Position numbers and translations under genes: made by a program. Shown piece after piece: positions 1 to 7,566 of a stretch of DNA of 41,600 nt (position 1 is its first letter; each line of letters starts with the position of its first letter). The stretch spans positions 1 to 41,600 of the forward strand of contig JACRCP010000184.1 in assembly GCA_016218965.1 (NCBI GenBank). The letters are read 5' to 3'. Under the pieces are notes generated by a model. The model did no database searches, was not told where the DNA came from, and saw only the letters and a list, made by a program, of their open reading frames with translations. Source of the DNA: Deltaproteobacteria bacterium. Lineage in GTDB: Bacteria > Myxococcota > SpSt-1050 > JACRCP01.

Positions 1-1069
1 CCATACAACCGCTGACCGGATGGTCGGCGGGACCGCAGTCGTTGCGGTCGGCGCAGTAGGCTGTGCAGTAGGCCCCCTCGGCGAACCGGCCATCGACGAA
101 CCTTGTCCCGTCACAGAACAACCCGGGCGAGCAGTCGCTGTTCCCACCAGAAGTGCAGGCCGATCCAATTGCGCCCGATCGTCCGCCGCAGGTATCCCCC
201 GCCACGAATTGGCAGAGGCCGTCGTTGCAGCACGCCACGTCGGTCTCGGAATCGCACTGCCGGTCCGACGAGCACGCCAAAGTGCAATACCCCGGCACAG
301 ACACCCCCTTAGGCTGGAAACAGGTCTGGCCGCTTGCGCACCAACTGTCACCGCGGCATTCGTCCCCAAGTTGTGTTTTCAAGCTGACACATAGGTCCGT
401 GTCGTAGTCGCAGACGAATCCCTCGCAGCACGTTTCAAAGAGGCAGTTTCCCCCCAGAGACACGCACCCGTTTCGGTCGTCCCACAGACCGACGCACACG
501 AGAAACCCGAGCCCGGTGTCGGTGCATTCCGACCCCTCTTCGCACGGGTTTGCGTCGTTGCAAACCTCGAAACAGATAACCGCCCCGTCGTAGCTGAGGC
601 ACGTCGCTCCGGCAACGCATTCGTTCGCCGCGCCGCACCATTCGCCCGGCACCTTGTAGCCCGGTGGGAGACATAGAAAAGGCTCCACGAACCCCGTGTA
701 GTAGCACGTTCCGGAAATCTTGCACTCAAAGCCTGGATTGGCACAGGTGGCGAAACACTCCGTAACGCCGCCTCCCTTGAGGTCAAAGCACACACCTTCA
801 TTTCCATCTATCGAGCATCTGTCGCCCGTGGCTCCGCAGTAGCCGTCGTAGTTGTCGTACGGATACTGGATCCCGCGGCGGCACTTCGGAGGACTGGCGT
901 AGTAGTTGCAGGAACCTTCTCCCTCGCAGCACGGGACGCCGTCGCCGCACTCGTCGCCCTCGTCCGCGCAGCGGTCGGGGTTGAAAAGCTCGCCGAAATC
1001 GGCAATCCAGCAGCCCGCGAGGACGGGGAGCAGTGCGAGCGCGAGCAGGGCGGGCGCGGCGTGTCTCAT
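1..1069 (-). CDS. Cys-rich lipoprotein, cut by left window edge
   Basis: The frame is open from an ATG at 1069 down to base 1 with no stop, so the C-terminus lies outside the window (356 codons seen). Residues 1-20 are a lipoprotein signal ending in the lipobox LAGC (Cys20). The rest is dense in Cys arranged as short loops (CVAGATC, NPCEEGSEC, ETCCEGFVC). The order and spacing match the Cys-rich half of the lipoprotein at 4611-6005, including the shared stretch TGLGF(L/M)VCV, so the two are paralogues. Such modules are typical of surface lipoproteins in Myxococcota-like genomes; no function is known. It lies 114 bases after the lipoprotein at 1184-1822 on the same strand and probably shares its transcript. 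A GGAG sits about 9 bases before the ATG. The frame is secure; function is unknown. Confidence 0.85.
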   Translation of the reverse strand, partial: MRHAAPALLALALLPVLAGCWIADFGELFNPDRCADEGDECGDGVPCCEGEGSCNYYASPPKCRRGIQYPYDNYDGYCGATGDRCSIDGNEGVCFDLKGGGVTECFATCANPGFECKISGTCYYTGFVEPFLCLPPGYKVPGEWCGAANECVAGATCLSYDGAVICFEVCNDANPCEEGSECTDTGLGFLVCVGLWDDRNGCVSLGGNCLFETCCEGFVCDYDTDLCVSLKTQLGDECRGDSWCASGQTCFQPKGVSVPGYCTLACSSDRQCDSETDVACCNDGLCQFVAGDTCGGRSGAIGSACTSGGNSDCSPGLFCDGTRFVDGRFAEGAYCTAYCADRNDCGPADHPVSGCM

Positions 1070-1183
1070 CGCCCGGACTCCGGAGGAGGTTTGACGCACC
1101 TGAATTCTAAGTGGTTTTGCACGCCGCTTCAACGCAAGGAGACAGGCGCCGGCCACGGGTATGGCGGATATGTCGCGGGCCGA

Positions 1184-1822
1184 TCAGTTGCACTTGCCGC
1201 CGGAGCAGGACTTTGCGGAGCAACAGTCCGCGGCCGTGGCGCAACCGGCGACGCACTTGGGTATGCCCCCCGAAACCGTGCAGTATGAATCGCAAAGACA
1301 TATGTACTCGGCGCACGGATCGCCCGCGTCGGCGGTTCCGACGTCCTCGGCGCCCGCGTCCGCCGCCCCTCCGTCGGACAGCCCTCCGTCGTCCGTCGTC
1401 CCATCGTCCGTCGTCCCTCGGTCGGATGGTTCCCCGGCGTCCACCGTTCCGTCGTCCGGCGTCTCTGCGTCGGCTGGTCCCCCGTCGTCCATCGTCCCAT
1501 CATCCGTCGTCCCTCGGTCCGACGGTCCCGTGTCTTTCCCGCCGCCGGCGTCCTTCCGCCCGGCGTCTTTTCCATCCCCCGCGTCCGGATAGACCACGTT
1601 GGTTTCGCGGTCGGACCCGCCGTCACCCGGCTTCCCGCCCGCGTCCTCGGTGGTGCCCCGGCAGGTCCCTTCGAGGCATTGAAGCCCTTCGGTACACCCG
1701 CCGTTTTCGAAACACGGTTCGCCGTCGCCCCCCTTGGCGGGCAACTCAAGACACGACGAGAGCGAGAGGCCGACGAGAAGGCACAAGATGACACAGTCTG
1801 GGATTTGGGGCTTGCGCCTCAT
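1184..1822 (-). CDS. Small Cys-rich lipoprotein with Asp/Gly linker
   Basis: The product is 212 aa from the ATG at 1822; the frame stays open further upstream, but that part lies inside the neighbouring gene and has no signal peptide. The N-terminus is a signal with lipobox LSSC (Cys24). A Cys-rich knot (EPCFENGGCTEGLQCLEGTC) follows, then about 110 residues of linker built from DRGTTDDGT / DAGxxD units. The end is a second Cys cluster (CLCDSYC, ADCCSAKSC, GGKCN). This suggests an outer-membrane lipoprotein whose flexible acidic stalk carries a small disulfide-bonded head. The ATG lies five bases after the stop of the gene at 1828-3030, implying translational coupling. No enzymatic motif is visible. 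The linker contains near-perfect internal repeats that could vary in length between strains. Confidence 0.82.
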   Translation of the reverse strand: MRRKPQIPDCVILCLLVGLSLSSCLELPAKGGDGEPCFENGGCTEGLQCLEGTCRGTTEDAGGKPGDGGSDRETNVVYPDAGDGKDAGRKDAGGGKDTGPSDRGTTDDGTMDDGGPADAETPDDGTVDAGEPSDRGTTDDGTTDDGGLSDGGAADAGAEDVGTADAGDPCAEYICLCDSYCTVSGGIPKCVAGCATAADCCSAKSCSGGKCN

Positions 1823-1827
1823 TCGAT

Positions 1828-3030
1828 TCACCAACTCCACTTGAGCGCAAACCTGTCGCCCGCCGACACGGCCGATACCGCGCCCGTGTCCGCCGGGGAC
1901 GTGAGATCGAGGCCCAGAAGCACCGCGCCGGCCGCCAGAAGCACACCGCCCACGGTGTATCCCGTGATGGTGAGCGCGCGGTACGACGAGAACCGATCGG
2001 CCGCCGAGTTCTGTTCGTCGACCGTGAGATAGTACCCTTTCCCGTACTCCGAGGCCTCGGTGACGGCCAGGCTGTGGGTCACGAAGCCCCCCCCGATGAA
2101 AGCCCCGCTGCCGGCAAACGAGAGGATCCACCACAGCCGGTAGGGCCGTGAGGCCGGGGGTTCCGGCGCGCTCGTCCGGACGGCGGGCGGACTTGACGTG
2201 GCAGGCTGCGCCGAGTCGGCACGGGGGGAGGGGAGGAGCGGGGGCGCGGGCGTTCCGGTCGTCACAAGCGGTTCGAAAAGTTCGCGCACGGCCGCGGCCG
2301 CCACGCCGGACCTTCCGGCGGCGTCGACGGGGAGCGACCGGACCACGCTCGAAACCTGTATTGGGATCTTGCGGTCGGTCAGGCGGAGGAAGAGCACGTA
2401 TTGGGCGTCGCGGACGTCCACGGACCCCTCCACGAGGTACTCGGCGCCCGAGGCGTCTATGAGGCACGAAGACCCCATACAGCCCGGTTTCCTTGCGGAC
2501 GGCGGCAGGCTGTAAAGGTCCTTTAAGCCCATGACCTTGTACGCGTTCAGCCGGCGAATGGAATCGATAACGGCAAGCGTCATCGAGGCGGCGGCCTGCC
2601 CGTACACCCCGCCCTCGGCGCCGAGGTCCATCACCAGCACCTTGGTCGGTCCGGCCGTCTTGGCGTCGAGGACCGCCGGGGGAAGCGTCGTTGTCACCTC
2701 CCGGAGCGGCGGGGGCGGCGCGGGCGGCGGGCGCAACGCCGGAGGAGACGAGGTAGCCGGGAGAGGTGGGAGATCGTCGTAGGCCGGAGGCGGCGCGGAC
2801 GGAGCCTGCGGCACCGGGGCCGGCGCCGTCGAAGGCGCGGGCGTCATCGCCGGCGCGGCGCCCGGCTCGGTTTCCTGCAGGTCCTGCATGAGATCGTCAA
2901 ACGACGCGCCGGACGACGGCTGTCCGGCCGCGGGCGGCTTTCCTTTTTTTTTCGCCTTTTGCGCCCATGCCGGTGCCGCCGCCATGACAACAACGGACGC
3001 AAACGCAAACGCGACGAAAACGGCTTTCAT
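1828..3030 (-). CDS. Periplasmic TolB/CsgG-like N-domain protein with C-terminal TM pair
   Basis: The product is 400 aa, starting at the ATG at 3030, which begins a Sec signal peptide (cleavage near APAWA-Q, residue 24). Residues about 25-130 are Pro/Ala-rich and disordered. Residues about 135-275 have the pattern of the N-terminal domain common in myxobacterial proteins that resembles CsgG/TolB-N: VLVMDLGAEGG, a helix, YKVMGLKDLYSL, then CMGSSCLIDASGAEYLVEGS and a VLFLRLTD strand. Two hydrophobic segments follow (LWWILSFAGSGAFIGGGFV and ITGYTVGGVLLAAGAVLLGL), so the C-terminus is likely membrane-anchored. It is the first gene of a short minus-strand operon with the lipoprotein at 1184-1822. 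The domain assignment rests on pattern similarity; the precise role is unknown. Confidence 0.75.
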   Translation of the reverse strand: MKAVFVAFAFASVVVMAAAPAWAQKAKKKGKPPAAGQPSSGASFDDLMQDLQETEPGAAPAMTPAPSTAPAPVPQAPSAPPPAYDDLPPLPATSSPPALRPPPAPPPPLREVTTTLPPAVLDAKTAGPTKVLVMDLGAEGGVYGQAAASMTLAVIDSIRRLNAYKVMGLKDLYSLPPSARKPGCMGSSCLIDASGAEYLVEGSVDVRDAQYVLFLRLTDRKIPIQVSSVVRSLPVDAAGRSGVAAAAVRELFEPLVTTGTPAPPLLPSPRADSAQPATSSPPAVRTSAPEPPASRPYRLWWILSFAGSGAFIGGGFVTHSLAVTEASEYGKGYYLTVDEQNSAADRFSSYRALTITGYTVGGVLLAAGAVLLGLDLTSPADTGAVSAVSAGDRFALKWSW

Positions 3031-3053
3031 CTCCCGGCGTGCTCCCGTCTGCC

Positions 3054-3083
3054 TTTGTACCAAAAAAGCGCGCAAGATTCCAA
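3054..3083 (-). promoter_or_regulatory. Candidate sigma70 promoter for the 1828-3030 gene
   Basis: On the minus strand, TTGGAA (3083-3078) and TACAAA (3059-3054) are separated by 18 bases, about 25 bases before the ATG at 3030. The boxes match the consensus only in part. This was called by eye. Confidence 0.35.
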
Positions 3084-3144
3084 CGCGGCAGACGATTTCG
3101 TCGCGGGGGAGGCCGACATTTTTGAATCGATTGGAGTGCTGCGC

Positions 3145-3327
3145 ATGGACGGGACCAAAACGGACAAAGGACCCGTCTGCGTCCTCTGGTGCGATTCGGG
3201 ATCCTGCCCCCTGCACTCGGAGATTCAGGGAACGGTAAAGGTCACGGACTACCTGGGCAACGTGGAGACCAAAAGCGCCTCACTGGTCGTCCTGACGCGC
3301 AGCCCGGTCTTCGTCGAGTCGCCGTGA
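3145..3327 (+). pseudogene. Orphan Ig-like C-terminal gene fragment
   Basis: From about 3061 to a TGA at 3325-3327 the plus strand reads as believable protein with strong G/C bias in third positions from 3145 on. The end looks like a beta-sandwich (EIQGTVKVTDYLGNVETKSA). The first ATG inside the credible part is at 3145 (60 codons). The frame continues upstream without a start until it runs antisense into the signal peptide of the 1828-3030 gene, so a full gene cannot be here. I read it as the 3' remnant of an exported protein with a bacterial Ig-like or PKD-like domain whose front part was lost. It ends 37 bases from the converging gene at 3365-4555. It could instead be a short gene, but no ribosome-binding site is seen. 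Confidence 0.4.
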
Positions 3328-3364
3328 GGGCTGAGAGGCGGCAGCTCCGTCCCTTTCGCCCGAG

Positions 3365-4555
3365 TCACTTCCGCGCGACGCCGACCGAGATCTGCAGTTT
3401 GCCCTCGGAGGTTTTCTCGGCGAAGACGAAGTACATGAACCTCCCGTCGGCGGTGAACGAGACCTCGCCCAGCCCCGCGACCTGTCCGGCCGGGGCGCCC
3501 GATCCTCCCGCCTTTGCGATCACGTCGCGGCCCGCGTAGCGCCCGTCCGCCTGTTTCTTCGCCCGGAAGATGCACGACTGGGGACAATCGGGATCAATCC
3601 CCGTCCAGTACGCCTCGGCCTCATCTTCGGTGACGAAGACCTGCCAGCGGATCTGCGTCGCGTTGGGCGATCCCTTCAGGGAATCCGGCGCCGACCACGC
3701 CCCGCCGGCGAACCGTGATCGATAGATAGTCCTCTTCAGGCCGTTTGTTTTCTCGTCAAGGCACAACGAACCCTGGGCGTCGGCCCTGCTCGAATCGAAG
3801 TAGACCGTGAGGCCGTCGGGCGACAGGTGCGCGTTGTCCTCCGCGCACGATGTATTGACCGGCGAGGGGAGCTTCTCCGGCGCGCCCCACTCGCCGGCGT
3901 CCTTCCTGCTCAGGTAGATGTCGCCGCTCCCGTCGAATCTGATGAACGCCATGACGCTCTGGTCCCTGTTCACTCCAATGGCGGCCTCGTGCAGATCCGG
4001 GTTCGGGTGGTTGACCGCTGAGTTTGTGACCGTCCACTGTCCGCCGGGAAAAGTGGCATCATAGATGTCGAACGCCGGCCCCTTTTGCCCCGGCCGGTCG
4101 GGACCGTCGATGACGGGGTTGCCCTGCATCAGCTCCTCGGCGTTGTACCGCGAGTAGCCGAAATACAGCGTCGTCCCGTCCGCAGAAATGTATGCGGAAT
4201 CCTCCCATCCGCCGGTGCTCACCGGAGAGGGAAGCTCCCGCGGGTCCGTCCAGCCGTCGCCAAACGCGATCCCCAGAAGCTCGCGCCCGACCGGCGGCTC
4301 CGGCGCCCTTGGCGGCCAGGAGACGTCGGCGCCCGCATCCCGACCCGCGTCCTCCTCCGACTCGGCGCCTGTGTCTTCTTTCCCCGAGTCGGCGATGCTG
4401 ACGGCATCCGCCGGGACTCCGGTATCTCCGATCCCACCGACGTCCGCCGAAGGCCCCGTGTCCGTCGGCGTGTCCGCCGGAGGCCCACCTTCATGGCACG
4501 CCGACAGGGAAACCGCGAGCGCAAAAAGGAAAAACGAAACCCTGCTGTTCTTCAC
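3365..4555 (-). CDS. Lipoprotein with PD40/TolB-type beta-propeller
   Basis: The product is 396 aa from a GTG at 4555. The signal ends in lipobox SLSAC (Cys20), followed by a 60-residue Asp/Gly/Thr linker. From about residue 110 it has repeated PD40 (WD40-like) blades: DSAYISADGTTLYFGYSR, NAHLSPDGLTVYFDSSR and EVSFTADGRFMYFVF, each with the xxSxDGxxxYF signature, alternating with GDIYLSRKDAGEWG-type strands. Such propellers form protein- or sugar-binding surfaces at the outer membrane or in the periplasm. The gene follows the lipoprotein at 4611-6005 by 55 bases and probably shares its transcript. No catalytic residues are recognised. A binding or sensing role is inferred only. Confidence 0.85.
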   Translation of the reverse strand: MKNSRVSFFLFALAVSLSACHEGGPPADTPTDTGPSADVGGIGDTGVPADAVSIADSGKEDTGAESEEDAGRDAGADVSWPPRAPEPPVGRELLGIAFGDGWTDPRELPSPVSTGGWEDSAYISADGTTLYFGYSRYNAEELMQGNPVIDGPDRPGQKGPAFDIYDATFPGGQWTVTNSAVNHPNPDLHEAAIGVNRDQSVMAFIRFDGSGDIYLSRKDAGEWGAPEKLPSPVNTSCAEDNAHLSPDGLTVYFDSSRADAQGSLCLDEKTNGLKRTIYRSRFAGGAWSAPDSLKGSPNATQIRWQVFVTEDEAEAYWTGIDPDCPQSCIFRAKKQADGRYAGRDVIAKAGGSGAPAGQVAGLGEVSFTADGRFMYFVFAEKTSEGKLQISVGVARK

Positions 4556-4610
4556 GACTCTACGACCTTTTGCCCCGGCGGCAGAAAAATGGAATTCGAC
4601 TCAGCACTGC

Positions 4611-6005
4611 TCATTGGCACCCTGGCGGTTGCGGATTGGACGGGTACTTGGACCTGTCGAAATAGATGTGCGAGACCGCCACACTGTCGGCCGGCAGGTC
4701 CGGCAGCACAACGCTTTCCCGCTTGCCGTTTGCGTCGGCCGTAATCACAATCCTCCCGGGGTTCATGTTGAGGATCATGAAGAAGCCGTTCGTCGGGTTC
4801 GTCCCCCTAGCATCGCGTGATTTGGTGGGGATGCCGCTGTTGTCCATGTAATGTTCCTCGCCGCCTGCCGGGCTGTTCGTCACTATCGCGCATCCGACGG
4901 GTGTTTCATCGAAGCGGTCACCCCAGTAGACCCCGCCGACAGCAAAGCCCTTGGACGGATCGAGCGTGATGCCTAGGATCCCCCCGATCAGGCTGGCCGT
5001 GGTCTCGGAGACGATGTAAAAAGCCTCGCCCTGCGCGCCCGCTGCGAAGTGGTACTGGACTGTGTCCATGTTGTCGGACTTGCCGACCCTGACGCCCACC
5101 CTGGCAACGCCCGCCTCTATGCCGCGAAGCACTATCGATCCCTCGTAGTCGCTGACGCCGCCGATCCCAAGAGGAATTCCGGAATCGTCATCCAGGAGCT
5201 CGACGAAGGCGTCCGCAACCGGCTGCTTCGTCTGAAAGTCGGTGACGGTTCCTGAGATCGACAGCGTTTCGAGCGCACGGCACCTGCCGTTTCGACCGCA
5301 CGTCAGGCCGGGGCAGCACTCCACCGCGGTGCAGTCCTGGCCCTCTTCGGCGCAACAGTCCTCGCACACCACGCACACCATGAACCCGAGCCCGGTGCCG
5401 GTGCAAAACTCGTTGCCGGGGCACGGGTTGGTTTCGTCGCAGAACCGCCAGCAGACTGTCAACCCGTCGGCGTCGAGGCACGTCGCCCCGGCGACGCAGT
5501 CGTTTACGGCGACGCACGGCTCGCCAGTTGCCCTTGTCCCCGTGGGAAGGCAGGCGAACTCGCCGGGGATGCCGAGGCTGTAGCAAGACCCATATTCGCA
5601 GGCGTCACCCGGAACAGTGCACACAGGCCAGCACCCGGTTCCACCCCCGCCCTCCTCCACGCAAACACCCCCGGGGCAAGGGTAGCCCGTAGTTTCGCCC
5701 CTGCACCAATCCTCTTCACCGGCATCGAGGACCCCTGTGTCCCTGCCCGGCCCGGTGTCCGGCAGTGTGTGGCCATCCGGTTCCGACGTGGCGTCGTGCG
5801 ATGAGCCCGTGTCCCCGCCCGGCTCACCGCCGTCTTCCGCGCCGGCCTCCACGCACGTGTTCGTCTTGTCGCAGACAAGCCCCGGGTTGCACGTCCCGTT
5901 CGGAAGACACCGCTCGCCCGGCCCGCCACGCTCCTCCGGGAGCGCGCAACCGCCAACCGACACCGCGACCGCCACCACGACCACCCGGAATGCCAACCTG
6001 TACAT
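4611..6005 (-). CDS. Cys-rich lipoprotein with carboxypeptidase-regulatory-like domain
   Basis: The product is 464 aa. The ATG at 6005 was chosen over an in-frame start 30 codons upstream because it opens the lipoprotein signal (lipobox SVGGC, Cys20) and has GGAGGTG six bases before it. A first Cys pair cluster (CLPNGTCNPGLVCDKTNTC) is followed by an Asp/Gly linker. A long Cys-rich part (about residues 105-245) is paralogous to the lipoprotein at 1-1069. Residues about 250-350 look like a carboxypeptidase regulatory-like / Cna-B-type beta-sandwich (LSISGTVTDFQTKQPVADAF). The remaining 110 residues are a further beta-rich stretch. It is the first gene of the pair with the PD40 lipoprotein downstream. 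A surface-exposed adhesive or scaffold role is plausible, but no specific function can be named. Confidence 0.85.
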   Translation of the reverse strand: MYRLAFRVVVVAVAVSVGGCALPEERGGPGERCLPNGTCNPGLVCDKTNTCVEAGAEDGGEPGGDTGSSHDATSEPDGHTLPDTGPGRDTGVLDAGEEDWCRGETTGYPCPGGVCVEEGGGGTGCWPVCTVPGDACEYGSCYSLGIPGEFACLPTGTRATGEPCVAVNDCVAGATCLDADGLTVCWRFCDETNPCPGNEFCTGTGLGFMVCVVCEDCCAEEGQDCTAVECCPGLTCGRNGRCRALETLSISGTVTDFQTKQPVADAFVELLDDDSGIPLGIGGVSDYEGSIVLRGIEAGVARVGVRVGKSDNMDTVQYHFAAGAQGEAFYIVSETTASLIGGILGITLDPSKGFAVGGVYWGDRFDETPVGCAIVTNSPAGGEEHYMDNSGIPTKSRDARGTNPTNGFFMILNMNPGRIVITADANGKRESVVLPDLPADSVAVSHIYFDRSKYPSNPQPPGCQ

Positions 6006-6209
6006 CGCCCACCTCCGCGTTGCCGGGTTCCGCCGGACCACGTGCTTGCCAACTGCTGCCTGGCAAAATTCTCGAGGACAGTCGAAGGTGCTCACCTACC
6101 GACCTCCGGCGCGCCTGACCACGGAATAGGGCAGGACACACAATCTCTTCTGTAAACGTTCAGCCACCCACATGATGCCACCCGGGCGCCTGGCGCGTCA
6201 AGCAGAAAA

Positions 6210-6226
6210 CCTGACGGATCGTCAGG
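6210..6226. repeat. Perfect hairpin CCTGACG-GAT-CGTCAGG
   Basis: A perfect 7-base inverted repeat with a 3-base loop, just upstream of the IS66 remnant. It may belong to the end of the lost element or be an independent operator-like site. There is no T-tract, so it is not an obvious terminator. Confidence 0.5.
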
Positions 6227-6244
6227 GTGTGACGTGAATCGACC

Positions 6245-6792
6245 ATGCACAGGATCAACACCGATTCATCCTTCGTAGTAACACGGAGAACGGACCCCAA
6301 GACCCTCGAAGAAGCCAAGACCAGGCTCGCCAAGAATTCCAACAACTCCTCCAAACCCCCTTCCAGCGACCCTCCGTGGATCAAGCGCCCTCCCAAGAAG
6401 GAGCCGACGGGCCGGAAGCAGGGCGGTCAGCCCGGGCACGAGGGGCACTACCGGAAGCTGGTCCCTCCCGAGCGGGTCGACAAGGTCGAGAACTGCCACC
6501 CGGACGCATGCGAGAACTGCGCCCGGCAACTCGACCCGGCGAAGGACAGGCAGGTGGGGGAGCCGGTGCGCCATCAGGTGTCCGAGATCCCGAAGGTCGA
6601 AGCGCACGTCACCGAGCAACGGTGATTCACCCTCGAGTGCGCGTGCGGGCATTGCACGACCGCGACGCTGCCCCTCGGTGTGCCGCGCGGGCGCTCCTCA
6701 ATAATTTCGCCGGGATACTCACCACCGACCGGTGCAAGGTCTATGGGCAGTGGGCGATTGACAAGAGGCAGGTATGCTGGCACTGGTTGTGA
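6245..6792 (+). pseudogene. Degenerate IS66-family transposase
   Basis: Residues from about 6296 match the N-terminal region of IS66 TnpC: LAKNSNNSSKPPSSDPP, KQGGQPGHEGHYR and the zinc-finger-like part CHPDACENCARQL. An in-frame TGA at 6623-6625 breaks the frame. The old frame resumes with FTLECACGHCTTATLPLGVPRG, again IS66-like. At about 6690-6700 it jumps, in another frame, to NNFAGILTTDRCKVYGQW and RQVCWHWL, the region around a catalytic Asp of the DDE core. The intervening 100 or so codons and everything after are missing. The front is also truncated, since the first 17 codons do not look like IS66. No intact terminal inverted repeats were found. It is inactive and old. Confidence 0.8.
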
Positions 6793-6905
6793 TGTTGGCG
6801 ATGGCGCTCCCGGCCCGCCTCACGACAGGTCAACAAGCGCTACGGCGCGAATGGCTCAGTAAGGCAGCCGTTTGACAAATGAGGGGCGACCAAGCTCGGC
6901 CGGAT

Positions 6906-6934
6906 TTGCCTTTGAGCGGCGGCGCGGGTATCCT
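6906..6934 (+). promoter_or_regulatory. Weak candidate promoter for the 6978-7349 gene
   Basis: TTGCCT (6906-6911) and TATCCT (6929-6934) are 17 bases apart, 44 bases before the ATG at 6978. Both boxes are partial matches. Confidence 0.3.
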
Positions 6935-6977
6935 CCGCCCGGCGTTCCAAAGCCCCACGCGGAGGAGCACAGGCAGT

Positions 6978-7349
6978 ATGAGCGCGATTCATGCCGGCAG
7001 GAAGCAGGGTGACGAGGCCTTGACGGTTTCATTGAGCGGTTCGTGGCACGGGAGCGGGTGCGACCGAGAGGGCACGACGTGGACATGGAAACTGACGCTC
7101 GAGCACGACAAGACAAAGCTCAAAGGAACTTTCCACTGGTACGGGTCGCGCGGCCAGCACGGCACCGAGCACGTCAAGGGCGAGTTCAACCCCGGCTCGC
7201 GGACGTTCCTCTTGAAGGGGATGGACGTCGAGCACGCCGAACGCGTGGGCCCCAACACGTATTTCGGCTACGTGGACGAGGACCACGCCAGCCTCGTCGG
7301 CTACTGGACCGACTGGGTCCCCGGCGTCTTCCTCGGCTCGCGCAGATAA
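6978..7349 (+). CDS. Small cytosolic protein of unknown function, beta-rich
   Basis: The product is 123 aa from the ATG at 6978, with GGAGGA at 6961-6966. The frame is open further upstream, but that part has poor coding character. There is no signal peptide or membrane segment. The sequence alternates short strands with charged turns (SLSGSWHGSGC, WTWKLTLEHDKTKLKGTFHW, VKGEFNPGSRTFLLKG, NTYFGYVDEDHASLVGYW), a pattern seen in small antiparallel beta-barrel proteins. I do not recognise the family. It lies between the IS66 remnant and a dispersed repeat, transcribed towards the radical SAM operon on the other strand, so nothing in the context indicates a role. Confidence 0.65.
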   Translation: MSAIHAGRKQGDEALTVSLSGSWHGSGCDREGTTWTWKLTLEHDKTKLKGTFHWYGSRGQHGTEHVKGEFNPGSRTFLLKGMDVEHAERVGPNTYFGYVDEDHASLVGYWTDWVPGVFLGSRR

Positions 7350-7363
7350 GAAATCAGAACATT

Positions 7364-7566
7364 CAACCGCAGAGGGCACAGAGGGGCGGGGTGCGGGGTT
7401 CAGCACACCGCCGACAGTTTTCCTGCGGCACGACTGTCTTCTCTGTGTCCTCAGTGTCCTCTGCGGCAGGAATGCCTGGTTGTGGCTGTGCCGCTCTGTG
7501 ACCTCAGTGATCTCTGTGGTTGAAAAAGACTGGTTCTGTCTCTGCGCCCTCCGCGGTTTCATTCCG
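7364..7566. repeat. CCRCAGAGGRCACAGAG-type dispersed repeat cluster
   Basis: One plus-strand copy (AACCGCAGAGGGCACAGAGG from 7365) and three minus-strand copies (7441-7466, 7494-7522, 7536-7559) of a purine-rich unit face each other and could fold as hairpins. The last copy abuts the TGA of the radical SAM gene. Related copies occur at 16332-16406. Confidence 0.6.

Noticed and set aside
6623..6625. In-frame TGA as possible recoding or selenocysteine site
   Set aside because: The surrounding transposase has lost its core and shifts frame; simple decay explains it.
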